Of a stretch of DNA of 64,000 bases, positions 11,560-23,954 are shown one piece after another. The stretch lies in NCBI RefSeq assembly GCF_958979055.1, contig NC_084889.1, positions 2,790,001-2,854,000 on the forward strand, given 5' to 3'. The notes under the pieces are model-generated. The model saw nothing but the letters and a program-made list of their open reading frames with translations, searched no databases and was not told where the DNA came from. The translations under genes were made by a program, and so were the position numbers. This DNA comes from Alnus glutinosa. Lineage: Eukaryota; Streptophyta; Magnoliopsida; Fagales; Betulaceae. Position 1 is the first letter of the stretch. Every line of letters starts with the position of its first letter.

Positions 11560-14500
11560 CTAGTCACTTCCACTACTATGTCTATCTGAAAAAGAATGTA
11601 GAAAGATTGATGTTAAGAAGTGTAAGTGCTATAAATGTTTGAGGCAATGGAGAGGGAGAGAGAGAGAGAGGGAGGGAGGGAGAGATGCCATACCACCTGA
11701 TGATCTTTTCCCTTCCATGGCTTCTTTTTTCTCTTGGCAACTTAAGCATAGGAAAGGGCCATCCCATGGACGCAACTTTCCTGGTTTTGATGAACCATAA
11801 TGTATCGAAATGCCCTCTCCAGGCTTCATCTCTGCTTGACATACTGCACACATGAACAACCTAAACATGTTGCAGAGTGGGTACTTCGTATCTAACCTGC
11901 AATCCACATAAGCATTTCGGTTTGAGCCACCATAATATACAGTATGACCATAATGCAAAAAAGAAAGCATGCAAGACACATTGGTCACATGATGCCTGAC
12001 TTAGGCCTCATTTGGTATGCGGAATGAGTATTCCATTAGGAAGGGAAATAGTTATTACTGGCAAAGAGAGAGGGTGGAATGAAATTATTATTCATACTTC
12101 TTAAATTGGTGACAACACATAATTGCAATTGAATCAAAATTACTATAAAAAAACTATATTTTTTTTTAAAATAATAAATAAATAAATAAATTTAAACCCT
12201 GAACGTGAATACTAGTAGGTGGCCAACCACCCACCACAGAGTCGGGAGTGGCCTGGTTGCACCACCCGAGCGCCTCAGGGGTTCACCACGGGGTGTTCTA
12301 GGGGTGGTGCGACCAGACACAATTCACATAGTTGCTTTGTATTTTTATTTTTATTTTTTAAGTTTGAGAGAAAATAATAATAATAAAAAAAAAATAAAAA
12401 TAATAAAAAACATATTATGAATGGTTTTTTTAGGAAATGTAGTCTATTCCTTTAGGAATAACTATTCCTCTCATTTTTTAAAGAAATAGTTATTCCTCCT
12501 CATAAGGAAATAGTTATTCCAATGGAATAGACCTCAACTAAAATTCTATTCCAAAAGTATATTCTGCGAACCAAACTAGGCCTTAGAGATCTAAGTATAT
12601 GGTTCAGATTAATAAGAATGGTTTTCACAGCACCAACCTCTCTGAAAGCATTGCAGATCCTTCCTCAAACATTTCCTCCACCACATCTGGCTCAATGTAT
12701 TCTTTGTCAACATGAGAAGTCGATTCTGAGGAGTCTGAGGACTTTCTACGAAACATAGATTTAAACACGCCTTTTCCCTGCTTCTTTGGTGGTGGCAAAG
12801 GAACAGCTGGCTTCTCCTGTGGAAATATATCAATTACAATGCAGGTTGTATCATCACGAAGTCCCTTTGCTTGTAATGATTCCTGAAATGAAACAGAAAA
12901 GGGTAAGACAAGCAATAAAAGTGGGTAAGGAGCCATTAAATCTGAAGGGTGTGTAGAAGTCAGGGGTGCAGATATGGTAATTGATCAGAAAAAAAAAATG
13001 TTCAGGAAAAAAAAAAGTTTCTGTTCTAGTTGTAGCATACTTTAACAATTTGTGCAGCTGCTGCATCTGCTGGCATCCCACGACAACAATCAAGAGCTGT
13101 TTCTGCAGCTAAAGCATCCCAAACACCGTCACTTGAGATAATAAGCCTACCACCAGCCGTAGATAGCTGCAGAATCATGATAATATTAAGAAAAGGTCCT
13201 TTTAAAACTGAGGAATTTCCAACAGGTCACAAGAAAATTAGGTTCAAAAAGTAACAAGCAAAAGGAAATCTTTTCAAGAGGAAAACAGGCAAACACAAAT
13301 CTGTAATGCACCTCAAATTGCAATCAATGGATCCAAACATATGCCTTCAATATCCTGCAATCAGTAAATGCTCCTCACCCCACCCCCCACTTCACCCAAA
13401 ATAAAGTGTACGGGAAAACAGTTTCTCCCTAAGTTTGCACACATGCAGATCACTGCAATACATGGAACGTGATAACACAAGTATCGGTACTTAACTACTC
13501 TCAGTAGAACAAGATTGGCAAATTGGATAAGCATCTGCTTCCGGAGACTCTTGAAACTTTCAATGTTCCCAAGGATCCTTCCAAGCTGTTACGTGGGGTT
13601 GCTACCAAGCCCTTGTCTGCTCTAGCTAAGGATGGGATAGTGTCTACGCTTGCTCAAGACGAGGGTTGTCAGCCTCTTCTTCGGCGTGGCTTCCTTCTCC
13701 CTAGCGGCGCAGCTCTTCCTCCATCAGAAGTGGGTGAGGTTCCGCTCTCTTCAGTCCAATCTGTGCTTGGGTGCCCCGTGCCAACCTTTATTGACCGTCT
13801 CAGAAGTGGGTGAATCTTTGCAGGGAGGTGGTTTTGAAGAGTTTGGTGGTCCTCCCAAGGCAGCGATTGATCTTAGTTTTTGTTTTCAAACTTTGGGGGT
13901 CTCCCACGAGGGAAATGTGAAGGACTTTTTAGACTTCATGATTATAATTGATGAGGAGCATTGTCGAGAGGCTCCAGTCTCCACTTATAAGTTTAAAGGG
14001 AGTCGTTAAGTGCAGAACCTTGAGTGCTCGATCAATTATGATGCCAGGGGTTTTGGTTCTAGCCGGGGCAAGGCAAAATGGCATAATGTGATGTATTAGT
14101 CTCTGGGTGTTGTGGGCTGGTTTTGTAGGGGTTTCTGGGTTTTCTCATGTTTTTGGGTTTTTTCGGGTGTTTTTTCTCCTTCCCCCTCTTTCCTGTTTTG
14201 GTGTCTTTTTTGTATGCTTAGGGACACCTTTACGCTTCAATAAAATTCTCTACTTACTTATCAAAAAAAAAAAAGTAACTCAAAACATGAAATGTTGGAA
14301 CTAAGATAATATACAGCTTATCTATGTTCCTTCATTGGGAATTTGATTGTTGTCCAGTAAACTTCAAATGAAATTTTGATATTCTCATTCTACCCAAAAG
14401 GAAAAAATAAAGGAAGACAGAAGGAAATTTCCAAAGGCCAAAATTACTGAATCAAAACAGAAGTGTATAATGTGATTGATTCATACAAAATCATAGTTCA

Positions 14501-17500
14501 TTAGGGTAGTAGAAACTGATCCCAATGCTCTCCGTGAGCCGAGTGAGGGAATACTGGTGGATAAACCACTAATGTCTAAACCACACTACAAAGCTTTCGA
14601 ATGCAGTTGCATAAAAATTAAAGTACAAGCTGCATTGACAATTAAAAAGCAAAAAAGTAGCAGCACGAATCATGGTAATGAACCTCTACAAGCATATGGA
14701 GATAGCAATACAGATTTCACATTGAATTAAACTTCAACATGTTCTACTGATACAATACATGCAAACTAATTCTAAATATAAAAAATGCCATTGGTCAGCA
14801 ACATAGAACCTTTCTAACATTCTGCTCTATGCATCTTGGTCCTTGAGAGAAGAACATGTGTATTATTTGAAGGTGAAATCATAAGGAAAACTCAAGTTTT
14901 CAACTGCTACTCAGGGTGGTGTGAACAGTACTCGAAAACAGTATATTTTAATTCTTGAGCAATTTAGAATCTATTTGGTGGATGAGGGTTTAGGGTTTTT
15001 ACGAGTAGGATCTAATAAAAAATAGGTGCATGCAGATATTACGTTGGCTGGCATTTGAAGGAAAATTGCTAGATACCTTATAAGGAAAAAGAAAGAAGAA
15101 GAGATATTTAGGCATCACACCTAGTTTTTCAAGAACATTTTCCTCAGCACCACACCTCAGAGAATGATTGTATCACACAAGTTTCAAGAATAGTTGTTGT
15201 AAAATTCTCATAACGTGTTCTCTTTTGAATCGAAAAACCTAAATAAGTAATTACAAAAAACTAAACCCTGTAAGGATTTAGACTCTAGGCACTTTAAATA
15301 CAAAGTCCAAGTTATTAAAACCCACAAATAATAATTAGTAACATATGAAAATAAAACAAAACCCAATGAACCAAAACTAACCCAGGCTACAAATCTGAAA
15401 ATTATAAAAATACCCGATTCCTAAAATCAATAAAACTAAATTTAAATGATACCAGGAACTAGCAGCCTGCATCAATGGTCCAATGAAATCCAGTTATTTT
15501 ACTTTGACATCTATCCATCTATCTCTAAAATCCAAAGTTGTATATTGCAATAGGTATGCGTAGAAACAAGGAAGTTCATATAAAAAGGTTCCTCACTAGA
15601 AGTTGTGATAAAAACTTTAAAAGAAGAAACACTCCCTTTGAATGTTTCATTCTAAAATCTTTAAGCATCAATTCCAGAAGCAATACTTAGAGTTACAGGT
15701 GACATAACAAATATATTAACCAAATAATTAAAACTATTCTTGAAATTAAATTTTACAATTGAAAATTATCAGAATTAAAGAGGAGAAAACATAACAGTTA
15801 CACCTACAATGGGGCACAAGCAAATTGTAATGACAAATGGAAATGTAAATGTATAACGTGAAGTTGTGACAAAGACGGGAAGAAAACAACACAAACCTTC
15901 ACTTGTTTTACATAAGGAACAGGAACAATGTACTCGCCAACATCCATGTCACCAATTGACCGTGAGAGACACAAACCGCCAGGCCAACACCTCAAAGGAC
16001 CAATCTACAAAAGAATCATTAGACTAGTTAGATAAGCACCTTTGGTCCATGGAGTTAAATCATATACAGAATTCTTTAAATGTAATAGTTCAAAAATTCC
16101 AAAGAATTCAACGGGAGGAGAACCAATCTATCATCATCGGTTAAACAGCAATATCTATCGCAGAAGTTTGTAAAAGATTCTATAATCTAATTTTCTTAAA
16201 CCTACATTTGCATGGTCCTACAATTTATATCAATCTTGGCCTAAATGATCTGGTCTTTTTGGACAGAATAGCCCATGTTTTCATCAGTGATCAAAGTTGA
16301 CCTGGATTACAACCTTCAAGTCCGGTATTGAAATCAAGACAATGAAAACAGAGAATCACTAATTACCCAGCTTCATTTATTCAAAAACTATATTACTACC
16401 TTACTAAGTTCAAGAATCAATGAAAACAAAGTCGAAAAGAAGATACCTCTGCACCACCCCCGGTATTAAGCCGACCCACCTCACCCCCACTTGTAGTGAT
16501 ACGCTCCCTCCTAATAAAATACATAAAAATTAGGTCTAAGAAGGGCAGCTGTTAAGTGAGGCACTAAATGCTTATATAAATAACTTACTCCTCTTCATTG
16601 CAATCAAGTCTGTGATCAGCCGACAAGTAATAAATACCACCTTCAGCAGATTCAAGTATGCCACGGGAATCACCAACAGATGCAACAGTTACGACCCATC
16701 CTTCTATTATCACAAAGGTGACCGTTGTTCCTGATGTTTGTACTGAGGCACCGCAATAAATATATAAATATCACGCAATCCAAATTGAAGGAGAAATATG
16801 AAATAGAGATATTGTAGTTAGAGACATAAAACTACATAACAGGGTGTCCAACACACTAGCCTTTAAACAAAACAAAAAGAGTTGACCATGGATATTGTGT
16901 TATACATGCATACGTGATGAGGAGTCCAAAAAGGCAAAATTAAACTAAAATGCATCTACCTTTTCAGACAAATTATATGAAAAAGCCATTAGCCACGAAA
17001 CCCTACATAGCTCGAACAAGTAAATAAAACACACGTAGAAATGCAGAACTCCAGATCTTTTAAAGCAAGGACGGACATTATAAATGTATGCCTCCATAAA
17101 AAGCTCCACAAGCAACAGATCTGGTAATACCTGAACTAGCGAATATGCGACTGACAAAGGTGTTGATTAATAGTCTCAATAAGCTAAGTTAAAATTATGG
17201 AGCCCAACTTGATCGTATCCAGGTTGAGCTCGGATGAACTCTTAATATATTTTCATTAAGATGTAGATAATATGCACACCTATGAATAAAAAACATACAA
17301 CAAAAATTTACATTTGAATAGAAAGTACCCGTACCTTTCTCTTGAAAATCTTTATCTGTTTTAACAAAGCCAGCAACCAAAGCCCTTGGAAGTGCTGCAA
17401 CCCATTCATCTCTGTTCAGATCTGAAGGAATAGCACCTAGCACATTATTGAGGAGATTCTCCTTAGAGTATATAGCAGCAGCAGATCCATTGTGTCCATC

Positions 17501-18512
17501 AAATAGCTGCAAAACATGGTTTAGTAAAGAGCAAACTATAAAATATGAAGTCGCAACTATGAAGGATATGAATATTACAGTAACGGACATGGAACATGCA
17601 GCCACCAGTGCTTCAATGGCTTTCAAACTTATAATTAAATTTGTTAGTAATAAAAGGCACAAATCAATCATGAATAAGCCATGTCAAACTAACTGGTGAT
17701 TACTTTGAAATTCCCCAAAGCAAACCTTTAAATACCTAATCTGGATTAAGATATTGATGACTAAGTCAATCTTTTGCAAAAAAGTGAAAAGTGAAAACCC
17801 TATGTACAGAAATTTATCCCTGTACAGCTAAGAGCCTAAGAGCCAACTCAAGATGGAACTAACCACCTTGGCTTTCCCACAAAGAATTCCCCATCGTTGA
17901 ACACTTACATCTTCCGATTCCTCTCAGCTATCAACTAGCGTTCAAATAGATCAGATTTAAAGAAGCACAAAATGGATTTTGGTGCAATGCGAATAAGCAT
18001 CCACTAAACTACCAGGTCAACATGATAAAAACGCATTTTTTACAAATCTTACTCACTCCTGCCAGTGTATCAACCTTTAATCCATTCAAACTGCTAAAAA
18101 CAACATGGATTGACATCCTATGCCATCTACCCACATCTCAAATGCAATCTACCCACATCTCGAATGTAGTCAGCCACGCTAATAAAGACTCAGAACTGGC
18201 AGAAGAACTTACTGAACACAAGCACCAACCAATCAACATATCAAACAAAAGAACTAAAAGATTAAATCCAATCCATCAAATTGTAATATCCAAAACCGAT
18301 ACGAAAAACCATACCCCGAATACCGAGTACGTAGAGATACCATCTCCAACCAGCCTTTGACATTCCGTCTTTATTAATGTAAAATCCTCCCCTTTCTTGC
18401 TCTGGCTGGCCTGACCATGCACGATTTCCGGCCTCTCGATCCTCTCGTTCGCTAATTCACGCTTGAGCAGCACCGAGAGAGGCACCGTGTTATGCTCACT
18501 CCTGGTCGACAT
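11560..18512 (-). CDS. Protein phosphatase 2C, PP2C 5/12-type with Cys-rich C-terminal tail
   Basis: Nine exons encode 430 residues of a PPM-family Ser/Thr phosphatase. Exons are 18315-18512, 17335-17506, 16589-16742, 16447-16510, 15897-16004, 13041-13166, 12638-12882, 11697-11896 and 11560-11585; all junctions are GT-AG and phases agree. The start is the ATG of MSTRSEHNTVPLSVLLKREL. Metal-site motifs are GEDFTL, FDGHNG (68-73; most PP2Cs have DGHGG), SVGDSR (145-150), RSIGDMDVGE (211-), SSDGVWDAL (243-) and LRDDTTC (282-). The catalytic domain ends near residue 290. A plant-specific tail follows with two CxxC pairs (372/375 and 406/409), which could bind zinc. The last exon is only 26 nt and supplies RHSSGSD and the stop. 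The tail and the DGHNG variant place it with Arabidopsis At1g47380/At1g09160-type PP2Cs, which lie outside the ABA co-receptor clade A. Substrates are unknown. Intron 5 (2.7 kb) and intron 7 carry transposon insertions. Confidence 0.92.
12004..12582. mobile_element. PIF/Harbinger-like MITE in PP2C intron 7
   Basis: Left terminus GGCCTCATTTGGTATGCGGA and right terminus (inverted) GGCCTAGTTTGGTTCGCAGA form imperfect inverted repeats. Both are flanked by the trinucleotide TTA (12001-12003 and 12583-12585), the TSD typical of Tourist/PIF-Harbinger MITEs. The 579-bp interior is AT-rich with a short GC-rich core (about 12215-12320) and codes for nothing recognisable. It lies between PP2C exons 7 and 8. 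Confidence 0.75.
13510..14272 (+). mobile_element. Non-autonomous LINE-derived element in PP2C intron 5
   Basis: Sense-strand reading frames at 13523-13813 and 13650-14009 resemble the C-terminal end of a plant L1-type ORF1, ending in a QNLECSINYDARG-like stretch just before 14050. A T/G-rich 3' UTR follows, then AATAAAA, 'acttatc' and an oligo(A) tail (14261-14272). No reverse transcriptase is present between the ORF1 tail and the 3' UTR, so the copy looks internally deleted. It lies antisense to the PP2C gene. The 5' boundary is approximate and I found no convincing target duplication. Confidence 0.65.
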
Positions 18513-19043
18513 TGTTCTCTCCGTCAAAAATTCCCAAATTTATCTTCTTCCCCCAAAGAATGCACGCACTCGAACCCACCTACCTCTAATCCTCCATGAG
18601 TTTATTCACCAAAACCCTGAAACAACCAGCCAAAATTTGTTTTATTTGATAAGTCGAAACAACCAACCAAAATTCTCAAAAATCAAACGCAAATGCACAC
18701 AAACATTCCCCAAATTTCTAACTCGGATCGGCAAATCATCGATTCCGATTCCTCAATATCTTCTAAAGAAACGGCACAACAGAAAATGGACCAAATAAAA
18801 AACAATACTACGATCAGAGATTTTACTCATAATCGTAATATACAACAAAATAAACAAATCCATCGTGAACTGATCAGATTACGAAAATTCACGACAATGT
18901 GGATAACAACAAATCCACAAAAACCCTCACAGAAGTAAAAATCCACAAAACCTAACCCACACGGTCACATAACCGAGAAGAAGAGAAGGAAAATCGGAGC
19001 AAACACACCGAAACAAAACGAGAAATGGATGAGAAATTTACGT

Positions 19044-19074
<31 letters not shown>

Positions 19075-19300
19075 AGAATCAAAGCGACAGTGAAGGCTAC
19101 GCGCGACGAAGACGACGAGACGCGGCAATGAGTTAGAATGGTCGCTGCGATCGAGAAACTCGGATCCCGGCGAGCTCCGAAAATTCCATTGTCGAAAAAA
19201 ACACGCAGAGCTAGCGCAAATGCAGCTGTACGTTTATTTGTTCTTGTTTTTTCTAATATTTTTTGGGGAAGGGGCTGACATGGCACGAAACGGCAGCGTT
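18513..19300 (-). promoter_or_regulatory. PP2C leader and promoter region
   Basis: This is the region upstream of the PP2C start on the gene strand. A CT-repeat (GA on plus, 19046-19075) followed on the gene strand by TACGTAAATTTC could be a leader exon ending at a 5'-UTR intron donor near 19040, with an acceptor before 18512; this is inference. No strong TATA box is visible, as expected for a broadly expressed gene. Confidence 0.35.
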
Positions 19301-20165
19301 CGGCGTCCCCGAGCCGTTTTCTTTGGAGCCAGCGTGTAGCACCACTGTCTTGAGCTTGCGTGCGCTTCGTACACCGTTGGATTAGCCATTGGCGGGCCCC
19401 ACGACGATTGGGACGAATCTGTTGGACGGATTGGGTGGCGCCGTTTAAGATATTAGATATGCAACGCGGGTTTGATTTTTATTAAGACTCCGAAACGCGG
19501 TCAGATTGACCGAGTCGTAGACAAGTAGACAACCCCCTTACGTGACGGGAATACGTGAAAATAACGTTATTTGTTGTTACTGCAGTTGTGATTTGTTAAT
19601 GTCAACTGCCCCGTTAGGACGTAACGTTTATGAGTAGCTATCAAGGAAGAATATGTCGTCTTTGCAACTCGCAAATTGTTGTCTCTGCTTTTCTCAGTCA
19701 GAGACTCCGTTTGATTGGCAATTAATTATAACCTTTTATTTTTCAAAATAGCCTTTTTTTTTTTTTTAATCTTATCCTAATTTGGTTTTTTCGTAAAATT
19801 CATACCAACAATCTTATTGTTCTCATTTTAACTCTTCCTTTTACTATTGTTGTCCCTATTATCCCTTATCCAATTCGATCTCTTTGAGTAATGTTTGTTA
19901 TGTACACAAATCTTTGTCTACCCAATTATTTAAAAAATAATTTTTATTATTTAGATTAAATTTTATAACAAATAATAATTTATATTTTTAAATAACGTAT
20001 AATATAAACAACACTATTAAATGTTATAAAATTTCTTTTAAATAGTAGAAGAATTCTTTTATAAATGAAACGGAATGAATTTCATTCCAACTCGAGGAGA
20101 TAAGTGTAATAAAGGGGGGAAAGGGAAATCGGAAATGTCTCTGATTAATAAGGGACTTGACGCGT

Positions 20166-20190
20166 ACTTAAAATATAATTAATTAATTAA

Positions 20191-20230
<40 letters not shown>
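20166..20230 (+). mobile_element. Tail-only retroposon with target duplication
   Basis: An AT-rich 30-mer followed by about 33 A residues is flanked by direct repeats AGGGACTTGACGCGT (20151-20165) and AGGACTTGACGCGT (20231-20244). This is the structure left when a LINE machinery inserts almost nothing but a poly(A) tail. Confidence 0.65.
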
Positions 20231-20233
<3 letters not shown>

Positions 20234-21169
20234 ACTTGACGCGTGGGCCCACTAGTATTGGGGCACTCTTTATTCCCCGAGTCTTTTCCAACCACACGTT
20301 GACCTCCAGTTGGAGGCCCCGAAATTCTCGGCGCAAGTTATCCCTTAGCAAATCAGCAGCAGGCCCACATGCGGGAAATGTGCGTGAGATTGTGAGAACG
20401 AAGCTAAGTTAATCAAATCAAGAATCAACGGCTGGTGCTTATCGGACAAAACACCGCGTCAAAAATAAGTTAATTAACAATAAACCAATCAGCCTAAATT
20501 AATTGTTTAGCTAATATGGCTAAACCACGCAGCTATCACCTCTCCACCATTAAATCAACGTAGATCACATGCTTAAATGCGTCATAATGTGATTGAAATC
20601 ACACTAAATCACTAAATAAATTTAATATCCTTTAATAGGGTTGATTATATATATTTTGAGGCTTAAGGCGTCAAATAAGTGAGGCATTTTCTTTATTTTT
20701 AAATATTAATTAAATAATATTTATTTTAATATTCTTCTTTCGTTTTGTAGAATGCAAAGATGATTTACTTGGCGATTGATTTCAAAATTTATTGCTGTCC
20801 CTTTAAATTTTGATTTGATTTTTTGTTATTCAATGCCCATCACAAGGCTCAAAAAATCTCTCTCCCACAACCTAATTGAATATTGTTATTATTTTCGTTC
20901 GCTCCATTATTTTCAAGAATATAACGTTTAAAGTTAAAAAATGGGTTTTATTTAAGAATGTCTTTAATATTATTTGATTCTCTTATTTAATATTATCAAT
21001 TTTTTAAGACTTATATCAAGAATTAAATGATATTAATGCCTTTTTAATTACTTATTACTATAATTAGGTGCCATAATTAAAGAATATTGACTATAATTAA
21101 GCCTTCAAATTTTATTTTTTTTTTATAAAAAAATTCTTATTAATATTCATTAAATTTGGGGCCTTGGCG

Positions 21170-21453
21170 TACACTGTATTTTTATCATAGTTTACTGATG
21201 TAACATTGCAATCGGCCTTTGAATTGCCTGTTTTATTTTTTTAGAAAAAGAAAAAGAGCTATAGACCTAACATTTTGTAATTATTAAAAGAGTGACATCA
21301 TACTTTTTATAGTTTTATCCCACTTTGTTGATGTAGACATGCTAATCAGTCATTTGCTTTTTCTTTTTCTAAAAAAATAAAACAGGCAATTCAAAGGCTG
21401 ATTGCAATGTTACATTAGCAAACTATGATAAAAAAAAAAAAAAATATAGTGTA
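21170..21453. mobile_element. MITE with long near-perfect inverted arms
   Basis: A left arm from TACACTGTAT through 'atcatagtttactgatgtaa' to 'gaaaaagaaaaag' (about 85 bp) is mirrored on the right with only a few mismatches, ending ATATAGTGTA. The loop of about 100 bp is non-coding. No clear target duplication could be read, so the superfamily is not assigned. Confidence 0.75.
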
Positions 21454-21606
21454 TAACATTTATCTAATTAAAAATACACGTGATTCTATATATAATAGTT
21501 ATAAATATACGTGGGAATCACATGCATTTTATACACGTTTCAATTAATATATTTAATTAAAGAAAATCCATCCGAGTTAGGAGGAAAACTTTGGATTAAG
21601 ATCTTT

Positions 21607-21787
21607 TACAAGTATTTACCCGAATTTGAGAAAATTCGAACAAGTAATTGTGAGAGACCACTTATAGGACCTACTTGATCAAATAATAATTGGGCTGCTC
21701 AATCACTTATCCGGTTATGTAGGTCTCATAAGTGGTCTCTCACAATCATCTATCCAAATTTTTTTAAATTCAGACAAATAATTATAG
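21607..21787. mobile_element. MITE, 'ataattgtaRR' family, copy 1
   Basis: An imperfect palindrome: the left part has 'gtgagagaccacttatagga' and the right part 'ataagtggtctctcacaatc'. The ends read like 'acaagtatttacccgaattt' and its inverse. A second copy with the same plan lies at 35578-35760. Confidence 0.65.
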
Positions 21788-23954
21788 ACGGTCGTCATCC
21801 GAAAACTTTGTTCCCCGTTAAACAAGAAAGGGATAAATCCGAGTGTTTGTGGGCAAAGCTAGCTGTTGGTACAAGTGAGATGCTTGTTCCAGCATCATGC
21901 CAATGAAGCGTTGCAATCAACTTTGTTGTTGTTGCCCATCACAGCTGCCTCCTCTTTTGTTTTCAACGATACTTCATTGCATGTCAACATCAGTTACATG
22001 GCAACCCCCTTTATTCCTTTTTCTGAAGATTGTGTTGAATATCTTGTGTGACTAGCTCCTCTTATTTTTACACAGTTTCTTAATTTGTGAAGCTCATTTA
22101 TGACACTGTCTGTGTATCTCTGACTTCCTGAATACAGAGATATGGCCACTCAGCAGCCCATGCTATCAGATCATTAAGTGTGATCGGCTAGTGGGAATAA
22201 ACCAGAGTTTTTATTTAGGAACACAAATACACAAGCAGAGCAACATCCCACCTACACATATTTAATCCCACCATACATGCATCCCACACAACATGCAATT
22301 AGCTGTCTCCACTGCAGAGGAACAAGTCAAAACAAATCCCATATTAACAGCAGAATAAACATTTGCATAATTGCCCTAAAAAAACAGGGGAACCTTGCGG
22401 ATTTGAATCGCGATTGCCTCGCATGCTCCGTCTCTCGGGACCAACAGGGAAGTACAAAAATATTCACACGTTGTCCATCGACCATGCCTTTCATAATTTC
22501 ATAAACCATTGCAATGATTTTGCGTAACTTCAACCGGGTAAATTCTCTCGTTTGAACCTTAGAAAAAAGAACTAGCACGTTGATTGTATAACATAATAAA
22601 TGGTTATTCTAATATATGGTTTCAAAACTCTTCTCAACTAAAACTACATTATTTTGGCGCACCACTATATTACTTTTATCTCAGTTATATACTGATTTGT
22701 CAAGGTATAGTAACCCTTGAATCAACCCTTATTAAAATAAATAAATAAACGGCTACTAAACTCTGCCACATCAACACATTAAAATAAAAATAGAATAAAT
22801 ATGTAATGTATAGCATTACTCATGTTGTAGAGTATAAGTTCAATATACACCATTCTTTTAGCCAGACATGTAATACCACTTGCAGAGAAATTAATAAAAT
22901 AAATTGCGGCCAAAAAGTTTAAACAGTTGGCTGGAATGTTGCATGTCGGCATGTCAATCAAGCCACTAAATTGTCTCTTAAAGAACATGGGCGGATGCAT
23001 GCACATGCTCTTGCATGGGTCACTGCAACTGCATGCATCCATACAAGTTGATATGCTTGATGTATCATCCTATATGAGATCATGTCATATCAAGTTATTC
23101 GACAGCTAGAGAGTTGTTTGATTATGATTGTCCCTTCCATACTTATAGCGATCTTTTTTAAATTAGACAGATAATTGTGAAAAACTTTGATAGAACTCAT
23201 TTGTCTGAAAGTGTTGAGACAAATAAGAACTATCGAGGACCTCTTACAATCAGATAAGCTGCAATTTTGACAGATAATTGTAGCAACATCGTGCATTCGC
23301 AATTGATTAATTTGGGAGAAATCGCATAATACAAATTTTATAGTAACAACTAAGCTAAATAGGGGCAAGCATATATATAAAAGAATTCACATGTATGTGG
23401 AAATATACCGAAACTTAGTGGTAACAATCCATTATTTAAAGCTACTAGTTCATGATTACTTGGATTCATTTGATTGAATCCTAAACTTAAAAGTGTAATG
23501 ACCTAAGAACGTTAGCCATATTTGCGCTATCATTCCAAAAAAATTAATCAATCGAAAACTCTCTAGAATCGCTTATAAAGTCTAGTCTCGCATAATAAAG
23601 AATTGATGTACGGCTTAGTACCCATGAGTGCATTTATAATCTACCCATTATGTGGTTCATGCATTTATTACATAAAGCTTGTTGTTCTCATGAGAACCAT
23701 TCACTCAAACAATGCACATGTGATATTAATACACACAAGAAACCATGAAATGTTAATTTTTTAGCATTGACAGGGAACAGAAATAAAAAGCCCTAAGAGT
23801 TAAAGTGCGAAGAAAGAGAGATTGATGAGGGATGATTTGCATAGTTAACAGTTGCACATTAGATTGGATAGAAGGAAGTGGAAAGTGACAGTATTACACA
23901 TTACAATCTATAATAATGCACAATCGCAATAAAAGAAATGTCAGTGTGTTCTCG

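Larger units (their letters stand above)
19301..23954. other. Intergenic DNA rich in small repeats
   Basis: No gene is supported in this 4.6 kb between the PP2C promoter and the 3' end of the farnesol dehydrogenase gene. It holds a tail-only retroposon (20166-20230), a MITE with 80-bp arms (21170-21453) and a second MITE (21607-21787), listed separately. The remainder is AT-rich. Confidence 0.4.

Noticed and set aside
18525-18527. Upstream in-frame start of the PP2C (five extra residues)
   Set aside because: The codon is TTG, not ATG. The ATG at 18510-18512 matches the family N-terminus.
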